From Paenibacillus sinensis (GTDB lineage Bacteria > Bacillota > Bacilli > Paenibacillales > Paenibacillaceae), in contig NZ_JAHCMB010000051.1 of NCBI RefSeq assembly GCF_019904155.1, positions 20,976 through 84,975 on the forward strand: a stretch of DNA of 64,000 nt, read 5' to 3'. The translations under genes were made by a program, and so were the position numbers. This document shows, one piece after another, positions 1-9,148 of the stretch (position 1 is its first letter; each line of letters begins with the position of its first letter). Under the pieces are notes generated by a model. The model saw only the letters and a list, made by a program, of their open reading frames with translations, was not told the DNA's origin and did no database searches.

Positions 1-665
1 GTCTTTCTGAGCTTGGTGGATACGAGGAACATGATCGGCACCGTGATGATCACGGCGAGTCCCAGCTTCCAGTTAAGCAGCAGGAGAATAATAATGATCC
101 CCGCCAACTGAACGCAGTCAATTACCGAATTGACGACTCCGTTCGTGAACAGATCCTGCAGGGAATTGATATCGTTCGTTACCCGCACCAGCACCGAACC
201 GGCAGGCCGCTTGTCGAAGAAGTTAAAGCTCAGCTTCTGGATATGCTTGAACAAATCCGCCCGCAGATCGTAGATGACCCGCTGCCCCATCAGGTTGGTG
301 TACTTGATTCGGAATACGCCGGCAACCCATTGGATAAGAAACAGAAGAATGACCGCCACCGTAATTCCGTACAGCATGGTCAGGCTTGGGCCGCCTGTCT
401 TGGGTGCAATTGCCTTGTCGATCGCAAGGCTCGTCAGAAATGGAACGGCCAGCTTCGTTATGGTTCCCAGCACCATCATCAGCAGAATAATCGGCATAAT
501 CTGTTTCGCATACGGTCTCATATAACCGAACAGCCTGCTGAACTGCTTCCAGTCGAATGCTTTGTCGATGGCATCGTCATCTTTATAGACGAATCTTTCG
601 TCCAGTTTGGGCTCTATGGGTTCAGGGCGCTTGCCATTCTTGCTCTGTACCGTTAAATGGCTCAT
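1..665 (-). CDS. bmrD: ABC multidrug exporter half, BmrD-like (3' end cut off by window edge)
   Basis: Only the first 221 residues are inside the window, and the reading frame is open to base 1. The visible part is the transmembrane domain of an ABC exporter half-transporter: a roughly 40-residue cytoplasmic lead, then hydrophobic segments (one contains PIILLMMVLGTI) and the coupling stretch FFDKRPAGSVLVRVTNDI. The ATPase domain lies outside the window. It follows the upstream BmrC-like gene with one base between the TGA stop and the ATG, so the two are translationally linked. Order and sizes match the B. subtilis bmrC-bmrD (yheI-yheH) heterodimeric drug exporter. Start ATG at 665 has GGGGGTGAG upstream. 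The pairing is inferred from context; the canonical catalytic site expected in BmrD cannot be checked here. Confidence 0.8.
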   Translation of the reverse strand, partial: MSHLTVQSKNGKRPEPIEPKLDERFVYKDDDAIDKAFDWKQFSRLFGYMRPYAKQIMPIILLMMVLGTITKLAVPFLTSLAIDKAIAPKTGGPSLTMLYGITVAVILLFLIQWVAGVFRIKYTNLMGQRVIYDLRADLFKHIQKLSFNFFDKRPAGSVLVRVTNDINSLQDLFTNGVVNSVIDCVQLAGIIIILLLLNWKLGLAVIITVPIMFLVSTKLRK

Positions 666-666
666 A

Positions 667-2424
667 TCAGTTCTCACCCCCGGCCTGTCGCTTGAGATAA
701 TCGGCGTATTGAATCCGGTATACGTCGCGGTAAGGACCGGGAACCGAGATCAATTCCTCATGTGTGCCGCGCTGCGCCACACTTCCTTCATCCATGACAA
801 GAATGAGATCCGCATGCCGCAGCGAGGAAATCCGGTGGGCGATAATCAGCGTCGTCCGGTCCCGCATGACCTCCTGGAAGCCCGTCTGGATTTCATGCTC
901 CGTCTCCATATCAACCGCGCTCGTAGCGTCGTCCAGTACAAGAATCCGCGGGTTCTTCAGCAGCGCTCTCGCAATCGCGACACGCTGCTTCTGGCCGCCT
1001 GACAGACCAAGGCCACGCTCTCCGACAATCGTCTCGTAGCCTTCCGGCATTTCCATGATGAATTCATGCGCTTTGGCCAGCTTGGCCGCGCGGATGATCT
1101 CTTCCATAGAGACATCCTTCAGCCCGTATGAAATATTGTTACGGATGGAGGAAGAGAACAGGAATGTTTCCTGGAATACGGCGGCGATCTGCCCGCGCAG
1201 CTCTCTGACGCCAATATCTCTTATATCTGCGCCGTCGAGACGAATGCGGCCATCATTCACGTCATACGCCCGCATCAGCAGCTGAATAACCGTCGATTTC
1301 CCTGACCCGGTTCCTCCCAGAAATCCGATAACCGAGCCTGGCTTGGCTTCAAAGCTCAAATCGGTAACAGCCGGGAGCTTGTTGCCATATGCAAAGGTCA
1401 CATGATCAAAAACAATATGCCCTTTTACCCCTTCGGTCGGCAGCTCCACCGTCTCCGGTTTATCCTGCACATCGATATGATGATTGAGCACCTCCAGAAC
1501 CCGCTCTCCGGAAGCCTTCGACTGGGTGTAGTTGTTAATATGGAAGCCGAGCCCCCAGACCGGACCGATAATGTACCAGATCAGACTGAAAAAGGCGACA
1601 AGTTCACCAAGCGACATGACTTCCTTGATGACCAGCGTTCCGCCGACGCCGAGCAGGATGGCGATACAAGCGCATGCCAGGAATTCCATAATCGGAAAGA
1701 AACGGCTCCACAGGCCTGCGGCTTCAAGCTGGTTATCCTTATAGCGGTTGTTGCGCCCCGAGAATTTCTCTACCTCATAAGGTTCCCGGGCAAAAGATTT
1801 GACCGTCCGCACACCCGTTACATTCTCCTGCACGACGGTCGTCAACGCGCCGAGTGCGAGACGCATCTCCTGAAACGCGGGATGAATCCGGGACTCGAAT
1901 TTAAAAGCCACCGCAGCCAGCAGCGGCATTGTGATCAACGTAATCAGCGTGAGCTGCCAATTCAGCGAGAACATGACGATGGAGCCGAACAACACCATGA
2001 AGAAGACATTCAGCAGCTGGGCGAATCCGAAGCCGATGAACAAACGGATCGCTTCAAGGTCTCCGGTCAGCCGGGACATCAGATCTCCTGTCCTCGCGGT
2101 ATCATAATAATGAAATGACAAATACTGCAGCTTCTCATAGCAGGCGTTGCGCAGTCGGTAAGCCAGAAAATTGCCGAGCCTTCCTCCGAAGAATCCGTGT
2201 CCGAACTGCAGACATGCCTTTACGACTACGACCCCCAAAACAGTCAGGGCCAGAGCGGGAACCTGATCGAATTTCATGGGGACAATTACCTCATCGATCA
2301 GCTTCCTGAGCAGGTTGGGTGTAATCAATCCCACTGCGGTTGCGGCGGCCAGGCATATAATCGAAATATACAAATAGTGCAGCCTCTCCCGGTAAAAGCC
2401 CCGCAGTTGCCTAAGAACTTCCAT
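667..2424 (-). CDS. bmrC: ABC multidrug exporter half, BmrC-like, with degenerate Walker B base
   Basis: A 585-residue ABC exporter half, the same length as B. subtilis BmrC (YheI). Residues 1-310 form the transmembrane domain (motif YDTARTGDLMSRLTGD near 107-122) and 335-575 the ATPase. Walker A is GGTGSGKST at about 370-378 and the signature is LSGGQKQR. Walker B ends ILVLDD: the catalytic glutamate is replaced by Asp499 (codon at 928-930). In the BmrC/BmrD family this gives one degenerate and one active ATP site, so the protein should work only with its partner encoded immediately downstream. Start ATG at 2424 has AAAGGAGG at good distance. Likely substrate: drugs or other hydrophobic compounds, by family analogy. 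Confidence 0.88.
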   Translation of the reverse strand: MEVLRQLRGFYRERLHYLYISIICLAAATAVGLITPNLLRKLIDEVIVPMKFDQVPALALTVLGVVVVKACLQFGHGFFGGRLGNFLAYRLRNACYEKLQYLSFHYYDTARTGDLMSRLTGDLEAIRLFIGFGFAQLLNVFFMVLFGSIVMFSLNWQLTLITLITMPLLAAVAFKFESRIHPAFQEMRLALGALTTVVQENVTGVRTVKSFAREPYEVEKFSGRNNRYKDNQLEAAGLWSRFFPIMEFLACACIAILLGVGGTLVIKEVMSLGELVAFFSLIWYIIGPVWGLGFHINNYTQSKASGERVLEVLNHHIDVQDKPETVELPTEGVKGHIVFDHVTFAYGNKLPAVTDLSFEAKPGSVIGFLGGTGSGKSTVIQLLMRAYDVNDGRIRLDGADIRDIGVRELRGQIAAVFQETFLFSSSIRNNISYGLKDVSMEEIIRAAKLAKAHEFIMEMPEGYETIVGERGLGLSGGQKQRVAIARALLKNPRILVLDDATSAVDMETEHEIQTGFQEVMRDRTTLIIAHRISSLRHADLILVMDEGSVAQRGTHEELISVPGPYRDVYRIQYADYLKRQAGGEN

Positions 2425-2503
2425 TTCTCTCCTCCTTTATTTCACATTTTCTTGAAATTTAGCGCTTTCTTTTTATGGTGACTTTAAGCAGTTTAACATC
2501 GCT

Positions 2504-2593
2504 CTAATCCTGGAGCAAAGCGCAAAAACAATCAAAAATCACGTGATTCAAGGAATTACCGTTCAAAGGATTTCCTGGGCCCGGCACATTCAT
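2504..2593 (-). CDS. Possible 29-codon leader peptide upstream of bmrC
   Basis: A short frame begins at ATG 2593 with GGAAG six bases upstream and ends 79 bases before bmrC. The predicted peptide starts MNVPGPGNPLNG and ends CFCALLQD. In B. subtilis, bmrCD is controlled by translation of a small upstream frame (bmrB), so position and ribosome site make this a plausible counterpart. I see no clear terminator/antiterminator pair between it and bmrC, only a weak ATTTCA/TGAAAT hairpin just before the bmrC ribosome site. A longer in-frame extension to 2725 crosses the terminator of the upstream gene and is unlikely. The rest of the gap between 2425 and 2756 shows no other gene. Confidence 0.3.
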   Translation of the reverse strand: MNVPGPGNPLNGNSLNHVIFDCFCALLQD

Positions 2594-2663
2594 AGATTTC
2601 TTCCTTTTCCTCTGGATTACTGAACAATCCTCATCCTGTACAAAAGCGGATCTGCCAGTCTGT

Positions 2664-2720
2664 CCAAAAAACAAGAAGCAGGCTGTCCGCATTCCCCAAT
2701 CCGGGAAGCTGCCTGCTTCT
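2664..2720 (-). terminator. Rho-independent terminator of the VOC gene
   Basis: Inverted arms AGAAGCAGGC (2674-2683 and 2711-2720) with a 27-base loop. On the minus strand the hairpin is followed by TTGTTTTTTGG. It lies 37 bases after the stop of the VOC gene and separates it from bmrC. Confidence 0.75.
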
Positions 2721-2756
2721 CTCAATCTCCGTTATGAATGATTTTGTTATAAATGA

Positions 2757-3173
2757 CTACATAGAAGGACGCGGATTCTCAAGCGCAATCTGCCAAATCA
2801 CACCATATCGATCCTTGAGCTGGCCGAATAAGTCCCCCCAGAACTGTACCTTAAGACTCTCGATTACCTCGCCCCCAGCCGAAAGACGTTCAAATGCAGC
2901 ATAAGCCTCTTCTTCTGTCTCGAAAGACAGATAGAAAAAAGCGCCATTTCCCCGCTGAACCGGCTCTCCTAACGAGTCACACGCATGGAAGAGCACACCG
3001 CCCGCCGTAAAACTCATATGCATGATTTTATTCTTGTCTTTCTCCGGCGTCTCACCCCAGGGACCCGCTTCATATGTCACCATGTTCAGTATTTCTCCAC
3101 CCAATGCTTCGGTATAAAATTCTGCCTGACTTCTAGCATCCTCACAATTCAAGTAGATAACCAGCTTCGCCAA
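2757..3173 (-). CDS. VOC family protein, PhnB/glyoxalase-like
   Basis: A 138-residue small protein with the paired beta-alpha-beta-beta-beta folds of the vicinal oxygen chelate superfamily. It has the PhnB-type opening VIYLNCEDARSQAEFYTEAL, the central MHMSFTAGGVLFHACDS and the closing FGQLKDRYGVIWQIA. Members are annotated from bleomycin-type resistance to metalloenzymes, and many have no known role. The start is TTG at 3173, preceded by AAAGGATG; the nearby ATG is out of frame. It is monocistronic, with its own promoter (3218-3247) and terminator (2664-2720). It is not obviously linked to the metallophore locus, which ends on its upstream side. Confidence 0.8.
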   Translation of the reverse strand: MAKLVIYLNCEDARSQAEFYTEALGGEILNMVTYEAGPWGETPEKDKNKIMHMSFTAGGVLFHACDSLGEPVQRGNGAFFYLSFETEEEAYAAFERLSAGGEVIESLKVQFWGDLFGQLKDRYGVIWQIALENPRPSM

Positions 3174-3217
3174 TGCGTTTCAGCATCCTTTCACAGTGGA
3201 TTAGGATTTCCTTTTCC

Positions 3218-3247
3218 AGTATATATTAGAACACACGTTCGTGTAAA
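3218..3247 (-). promoter_or_regulatory. Sigma-A promoter of the VOC gene with an inverted repeat in the spacer
   Basis: On the minus strand, TTTACA (3242-3247), an 18-base spacer and TATACT (3218-3223). The end of the -35 box and the spacer contain ACACGAACGTGT, a two-arm repeat that could bind a dimeric repressor. The predicted transcript start is about 38 bases before the TTG start. The rest of 3174-3390 shows nothing else I can name. Confidence 0.55.
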
Positions 3248-3390
3248 GCTATAATCTGAGAAACATCTTTCTCGTAGAGATTAGCGCCACACTGCTCTTT
3301 TTGCATGGAATGGGTTGCCGATCGGGCTCATCAGCCGCTTCTAATAAACCCTAAGCGTTCGAACTGTACGAAATTCTTGATTTCCCGCAC

Positions 3391-3434
3391 ATAAAAACAG
3401 CAGCCCGCTTGAGTATGACTCCTAACGGACTGCC
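3391..3434 (-). terminator. Terminator at the end of the metallophore operon
   Basis: On the minus strand, GGCAGTCCG (3426-3434) pairs with CGGGCTGCT (3399-3407), with an additional GAGT/ACTC inner stem, followed by GTTTTTA. It begins about 20 bases after the stop of the terminal NRPS gene. Confidence 0.75.
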
Positions 3435-3455
3435 TATCCTATCGATCATTCGTTG

Positions 3456-6400
3456 CTAACGTAACGGCTCCATAATAATCTTGGCCAATTCTGCCGCATG
3501 CGGCTCTTCCTCAATACAACTAAAATGATTGCCTTCGATGTCTATAACTTTGAGGTCGCCAATGCAGATGTCCTGCCAGAACTCGAGAGTCATTTGCTCC
3601 GCGCCCGGCAAAAAGCTGAACGGCTCCTTCGCCAGCAAGAAGCGGATATCGCCAACATAAGGCGGCGGTGTATACTGAGCGGCCTTGAAGCTCTGGCGGT
3701 ACAGTCTAAAGAGCCCTTCGGCCATTTCAACCGGCATCCGCTCCCCGGTAGTACGCGCGATGGCATCGACATATGCGGTGAACCTGTCTCTCAGGCTGAG
3801 AGCGGACAATGTACGGAAGAGCCGTCCTGTCCTCTCCAGTTCATCATCACCGTCCAGGCGGCAAGCGGAGCCCTCCGGGACAGCCCGATTATTATGCTCA
3901 TAGATGTGCAGCAGCCCGCGTGCAAGCTCTTCCGGATGAAGATCTCCCATACCTGCTTCGGTTATTGAAATATTCAAATTCGGCACGAACAGGGATTCAA
4001 TGACAAGCTCATCATCTATAGCAATCCGCACGGGATGGCTGTCGATCAGCACGAGGTCGGCTATATGCACCCCTCTCTCTACCAGACGCCGCGCCACTTC
4101 GACGGCAATCAATCCGCCAAGGCAGTAACCGATAAGCTGCATCTCCTTATGTCCGGTATCCATCAGCCGTCCGACATAGTCTTCTGCGATCTGCTCGATA
4201 AGCCCGGATGGCTCCTGCGCGCAAAATTGTTCCGTGTCCGCGACAGTGATGCCGATAATCGGCCCGGCCTCCTGCGACTCCATATGACCCAGCAGCAACC
4301 GGAAGCAGTTCATGGTCCCGAGCCCGGCGTGAAAAACAACCCGCAGCGGACCCGTGTCCCCGCCTCCATATGAGGTCAATACCGCATTGCCGGCATGTCC
4401 CTTGTCAGCGGAAGAGCCTATCTCCGGTTGACCGGACGAACCTGCTGCCGGGCCGCGCTGATTCCGGTCATGATCCGGCAAGCCGTCTCTTCCCCCGCTG
4501 CTCTCACGGATAAACACGGCAAGCTCAGCGATCGTCGGGTAATTAAGCATTTGCCGAAGCAGCGTGTCGAACGGAATATCGGCATACTGCCCGGAAGCCG
4601 CCAGATAATCGCGCAGCTTGCCCGCCACCTGTGCCATAATGAGCGAATCGGCGCCGCATTTGTAGAAATTCTGCGTCCTTCCGATCCCCTCCAGACCGAG
4701 TGAATTCGCCCAGAGCGCAGACAGCTGCAGCTCCAGCTCGCCTTCGCCTTGCTCCTGCGCTTCTGGAATGTCCTGGTCTGCTGCCGCCCTGGGGCGCCAG
4801 GACGCCAGCTCGCGCCGATTCACCTTCCCGTTGCCTGTTAATGGCAGGCTATCGGCGATGAGCAGATGGGACGGAAGCATCGCTGCCGGAAGCCGCTGCG
4901 CCAGAAAATCGTTCAGCTCCTCAGCCGAGACGGCAGCCCTGTCCGACTTGAAGCGCCGGGCGTACAAATGGAAGCCGAGCACTTCAAGAGGATGCCCCTC
5001 CTCCGGCAGCATCAGCACCGGCTCATCCCCATGCTTCTCCAGCAGACCCAGCCATTCGCCGCGGTCCAGGTAGGATGAACGCTCACGCAGCCCGTCGCCA
5101 GGCTCCATCATCATGAAGCCCTGCGAGGCCAGAATCCAGGCATGCTCGCCTGTCGGCTCGGTAAAGACGAACCAGCCCCCTGGTCGTATCAGCTCTGCAA
5201 TCCGGTTCATGCTGGCGGGAATATCCCTGGCATTCTCCAGCACGCCTGCCGCAAGCACGACATCGAAGCTGTTCGGGGAGAACCCCTGCTCCAGGGAGTC
5301 CCGATCAATGTCTAGCAAACCGAAACGCATACTCGCCCGGCCGCCGAAGCGAGCTTTGGCGCCGGGAATAAAGAAGGAAGACACGTCCGTAAATGAATAC
5401 TCCAGCGGAACGCCTTCCAGGGCGGCGAGCGCATGCGCCGTCGTCGCTCCCGTTCCGGCTCCAATCTCCAGTACCCGCAGCATGTCGCCAGGATGCTCCC
5501 GGGCGATCCGCTTAAGCAGCGCGCTGATTCCGCGATTGAGATAGCTTGCCATAAAATGATCCACGTACAGGGAACGGACATAATCAAGCTTGCCTTCCGG
5601 GAACAGCAGCGCAACCGGATCTTGCTGCCCGAGCAGCAGCTCCGGCAATCGCTCTGCGCAGCTCCGCACATAGGCGATAAAATCGGCCGAGCTAAGCTTG
5701 TTCGTCCATGCCGTCTCCACCTGCTGCCATTTCTCCGTCAACATTGCCAATTCAGGCTTATGCGCACTGCTGTAACGCTGGTCATCATGCTGTGCAAGCA
5801 ATCCGGCTTCCGTCAGACGAGCCGCCCAACGCCGCACAAGCCAATGATGAGCGGGGACGATTTCGGCTTCTATCAGCCACATCTCCAGATCTGCCGGCCC
5901 ATCTTCAGCAAACAGGCCAAGCTCATGAAGCGTCGCCAGCATCGAGGCGTATACGGCCTCATCCAGCTTGTTCACCGCCTCTTCCAGCTCGCTTCGATCC
6001 GGTACCCGATCGCCGGATTCCGCCAAGTCGGCAATCCCTGTGGTCAGCCTGTCATCAGCAGGATGTCTGAACCCCGGATCTTCCACCTGCATCCGGGTCA
6101 GCTCGATGACAGCGAGCAGCGATTTATCTTCTGCCGCACCATCGGCAACGACAGCAGCCGCAGCTACGGCAGGATGCTTGAGCAACGTCGCCTCGATTTC
6201 GCCCAGCTCGATCCGGTGTCCCCTTATTTTCACCTGATGGTCCTCGCGCCCAAGAAACTCCAGTTCGCCCCCTGGCATATAGCGACCCAGATCACCGGTG
6301 CGGTATAACCTTTGACCGTCCTCCAGACGGATGAAGCGGCTTGCTGTTTTTTCGCTGTCTCCCAGATAGCCTTGGGCCAGGCCATGACCGCCGATATACA

Positions 6401-9116
6401 GCTCACCTGTCACCCAAACCGGACAGTCCCGCATCCGCTTATCCAGAACCCTGTAGCTTTGGTTCGCCAGCGGCTTCCCGTACGGAATGCTCTGCCATTC
6501 AGGCTTGAGGCCTTGATACACATGGCAGTTTGACCAAATCGCCGCCTCCGTTGCCCCTCCAAGCGCCACCGTCTGTACGGAAGGCAGTCGCCGTCCAATT
6601 AGATCCGGAAGTGTGAGCGGAATCCAGTCGCCGGACAGCAGTGCCAGCCGCAGGTCCGGAAGCACGAGGCCAGGCTCGGACTGCAAATAATCCATCAGCA
6701 TTTGCATTGGTGCGGGTGCCGAATTCCAGATCGTAACCCCATGTCGCGCCATACATTGCGCCCACTGCGAGGGATCGGCCAGGCTGTCATCCGGCGGGTA
6801 CACCAGCGTGCCGCCCACAGACAGAGGACCGAACAGGTCGTAGACGGACAAGTCAAAGCTGAGCTGCGCCAGGGCAAGCACCCGGTCGTTCTCATTGACG
6901 GCAAAGCGGCGGTTGATGTCCAAGATTGTATTGGCGGCGGCACGGTGACTGACCACAACCCCCTTCGGCTCTCCGGTGGAGCCGGATGTATAGATGACAT
7001 AAGCAGGCAGGTCGGGATCGAGGCCCGTGTGAACAAGGTCAGGCAGAGCCATGCTCGGAAGAGGAACCACCTGATCAGCCTTAATGACGGACCGTCCCGC
7101 CGGCCATAGCAGGCTGCTGCGCGAATCCGCCAGAATGAACCGGATGCCGGCCTGCTCCAGCATCATCCGACGGCGCAGCTCCGGCTGCTTCCGGTCAATC
7201 GGCACATAGACTGCTCCCGCCGACAGCACCCCGAGCACAGCAGCGGCCTGGTGGACGCTTTTTTCCATACAAATCGCTACATGTTCACCCGCAGCGCAGC
7301 CGGATGCCTTCAGCTGCCGGGCCACCGCTGCCGCACGCTCCGCCAGCTCCAGATAAGTCACCTCCGCTTCGCTGTCGATGACAGCTATGCGGTCCGGCAT
7401 CCTCCAAGCCAGTTCCAGTACTGCCTCATGAAGCTGCCGCTCCGGCAGCGGCTGCCGTGTATCGTTCGTCCGGTGCCGCTCTTCGAGATGCCGCCGAGGC
7501 AGTTCAACCGCGTCAACAACATGCAGCAGCCGCTCTTCATGTGCGAGTTCCCGCAGCAGCCCGGCGAAGCTGTCGAACATATCGTCGATCATGCCCTCAG
7601 GGAACACGCCCTCGCGCACATCCCAGTTGACCTGCAAGCCTCGCATGCTGTCCATCGCCTGGCAGTCAAGAAGCACCTGCGGTGTCTGACTGATGCTGCT
7701 GCCACCGATTACGCCTTCAAGCCGTCCTTCGCCGCCTGCATCCACCAGGCCGATCGAGCTTGTGAACACGTACGGCATCAGAGCTGCATCCCTCCCCCGC
7801 TCACGGGCGATATCACGCATAACCTCGATGCCTGAGAACAGACGGTGATCCAAATCCTCGAACAGGCGCTTTTGCAGCGCTTTGGCCTGCTCAATGAACA
7901 GCCTGTTCCCACTCCGTTCAACCGCAAGCAGATTCACCGAGGTGAAATCGCCGACGATATGCTGTAGATCCGGATGCAGCGGCAGCCGGTTAAGCATCGT
8001 CAAATTGAGACAAAACGAAGAGCTGCGGCCCCAGCGCTCCAGCACTGCCGCATAGGCGGTCAAGACAAGGACAGTCGGTGTCAGTCCCTGCCTCTGCGCC
8101 ATCCCCTTAAGCGCCTCCCATTCCTGCGGCTCCAGTTGGAGAAGCCGGCGGCGGAACCGGGCTTCTGCCTCATTCTTCTGCTGCCTGGCAAGCGGTAAAT
8201 CGGGTGCTGCCGGAAGAGTTTCCACACGTCCCAGCCAGTAATCCCGATCCGCCGCATATGCCGGAGTATCGCGCAAACTGCGCTCGGCAAGCACATAATC
8301 GCGGAAGCTCAGCTCAAGCTCGGGGAGAACTCCCCGTGACGGTTCCTTTTTACCCGGTGCAGCATTACTCCCGCCTTGTTCCGCTTCCTTGTACAGCAGC
8401 TCAAATTCCTTCAGCAGCAGCCAGATGCTTGTCCAATCCGCTATGAGAAAATCCAGGGATACATGCATAATCGTGCTATCAGCCGTCTTCGTCACACATA
8501 CATCGAACAAAGGCCACTTTGCCGTATCATACATCCGGTGCCCCATATCCTGACGGAGTTCATCCAGCCGCCCGGCAGCCAGAACCTGATCCCGGGAACT
8601 AATATCAATGTACGGCACTTTAAGCCTTGGCACGTCCTCGTTCACGCGCTGCTGGCCGCTGCCGTCAATCGTCATCCGCAGCATGTCGTGGCGAAGCACC
8701 AGCCGATTCCATGCCTCCTCCGTACACTTGCCATCAAGCTGCGGATAGCCGATTTCCAGATAAATGTGGCAGGCGACACCCCCATAGCCGAACAGGTTCT
8801 GACGGCCAAGCAGATAAGCCGATTGCACATCGGTAAGTGGAAAAGGATCAAAGCGCGCCGCCCGGTCAGGGGCGATGGCCTTCGAAATCGCTGCGCCGGA
8901 TTGTTCCGCAAGCGGGTCTTGTCCGGCTGCGTTTTCGGCCCGCAGGGCCTTCAGCAGCTCCGGCTTATATTGCTTGAACAGGTTCATATGCGCTTCCGTC
9001 AGTTGACCTCTGGGGGCCCGGAACCGCAAACTGCCGTTTTCCTCCCATACCGCCACTCCGTCCCGGCGAAGCTGCATCAGCCACTCGGTCGGCTTGAACA
9101 TCATTTGCTGCGACAT
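3456..9116 (-). CDS. NRPS: TubC docking-Cy-A(Cys)-MT-PCP-TE, terminating module
   Basis: An 1886-residue synthetase with the layout of PchF plus an N-terminal docking domain. Order: TubC-type docking fold (about 5-58); heterocyclization domain (92-540) with DFLIADWTS, the Cy form of the condensation motif (D222, D227, S230); adenylation domain from 555 (YTSGSTGEPKG near 710-719); a methyltransferase inserted between A8 and A9 (about 1000-1390) with intact SAM motif VLEIGAGTGATT; A10 NGKVNRREL (1429-1437); carrier Ser1491; thioesterase (1575-1886). The A-domain pocket (FDLSVYD, TIWN, GGATEAAIWSN) resembles the Cys-activating PchE/PchF/HMWP2 pockets. The thioesterase motif is GYCLGG, with Cys1665 (codon 4122-4124) in place of the usual Ser. 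It should add and cyclize the last Cys, methylate, and release the product. Start ATG 9116; last gene of the operon. Confidence 0.93.
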   Translation of the reverse strand: MSQQMMFKPTEWLMQLRRDGVAVWEENGSLRFRAPRGQLTEAHMNLFKQYKPELLKALRAENAAGQDPLAEQSGAAISKAIAPDRAARFDPFPLTDVQSAYLLGRQNLFGYGGVACHIYLEIGYPQLDGKCTEEAWNRLVLRHDMLRMTIDGSGQQRVNEDVPRLKVPYIDISSRDQVLAAGRLDELRQDMGHRMYDTAKWPLFDVCVTKTADSTIMHVSLDFLIADWTSIWLLLKEFELLYKEAEQGGSNAAPGKKEPSRGVLPELELSFRDYVLAERSLRDTPAYAADRDYWLGRVETLPAAPDLPLARQQKNEAEARFRRRLLQLEPQEWEALKGMAQRQGLTPTVLVLTAYAAVLERWGRSSSFCLNLTMLNRLPLHPDLQHIVGDFTSVNLLAVERSGNRLFIEQAKALQKRLFEDLDHRLFSGIEVMRDIARERGRDAALMPYVFTSSIGLVDAGGEGRLEGVIGGSSISQTPQVLLDCQAMDSMRGLQVNWDVREGVFPEGMIDDMFDSFAGLLRELAHEERLLHVVDAVELPRRHLEERHRTNDTRQPLPERQLHEAVLELAWRMPDRIAVIDSEAEVTYLELAERAAAVARQLKASGCAAGEHVAICMEKSVHQAAAVLGVLSAGAVYVPIDRKQPELRRRMMLEQAGIRFILADSRSSLLWPAGRSVIKADQVVPLPSMALPDLVHTGLDPDLPAYVIYTSGSTGEPKGVVVSHRAAANTILDINRRFAVNENDRVLALAQLSFDLSVYDLFGPLSVGGTLVYPPDDSLADPSQWAQCMARHGVTIWNSAPAPMQMLMDYLQSEPGLVLPDLRLALLSGDWIPLTLPDLIGRRLPSVQTVALGGATEAAIWSNCHVYQGLKPEWQSIPYGKPLANQSYRVLDKRMRDCPVWVTGELYIGGHGLAQGYLGDSEKTASRFIRLEDGQRLYRTGDLGRYMPGGELEFLGREDHQVKIRGHRIELGEIEATLLKHPAVAAAAVVADGAAEDKSLLAVIELTRMQVEDPGFRHPADDRLTTGIADLAESGDRVPDRSELEEAVNKLDEAVYASMLATLHELGLFAEDGPADLEMWLIEAEIVPAHHWLVRRWAARLTEAGLLAQHDDQRYSSAHKPELAMLTEKWQQVETAWTNKLSSADFIAYVRSCAERLPELLLGQQDPVALLFPEGKLDYVRSLYVDHFMASYLNRGISALLKRIAREHPGDMLRVLEIGAGTGATTAHALAALEGVPLEYSFTDVSSFFIPGAKARFGGRASMRFGLLDIDRDSLEQGFSPNSFDVVLAAGVLENARDIPASMNRIAELIRPGGWFVFTEPTGEHAWILASQGFMMMEPGDGLRERSSYLDRGEWLGLLEKHGDEPVLMLPEEGHPLEVLGFHLYARRFKSDRAAVSAEELNDFLAQRLPAAMLPSHLLIADSLPLTGNGKVNRRELASWRPRAAADQDIPEAQEQGEGELELQLSALWANSLGLEGIGRTQNFYKCGADSLIMAQVAGKLRDYLAASGQYADIPFDTLLRQMLNYPTIAELAVFIRESSGGRDGLPDHDRNQRGPAAGSSGQPEIGSSADKGHAGNAVLTSYGGGDTGPLRVVFHAGLGTMNCFRLLLGHMESQEAGPIIGITVADTEQFCAQEPSGLIEQIAEDYVGRLMDTGHKEMQLIGYCLGGLIAVEVARRLVERGVHIADLVLIDSHPVRIAIDDELVIESLFVPNLNISITEAGMGDLHPEELARGLLHIYEHNNRAVPEGSACRLDGDDELERTGRLFRTLSALSLRDRFTAYVDAIARTTGERMPVEMAEGLFRLYRQSFKAAQYTPPPYVGDIRFLLAKEPFSFLPGAEQMTLEFWQDICIGDLKVIDIEGNHFSCIEEEPHAAELAKIIMEPLR

Positions 9117-9148
9117 TACAGTACCCTCCTTCTTCTAACCGATTCGCA

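Noticed and set aside
2594..2725. 73-codon version of the small ORF upstream of bmrC
   Set aside because: Its first part runs through the terminator hairpin of the neighbouring gene, and only the last 29 codons have a ribosome site.
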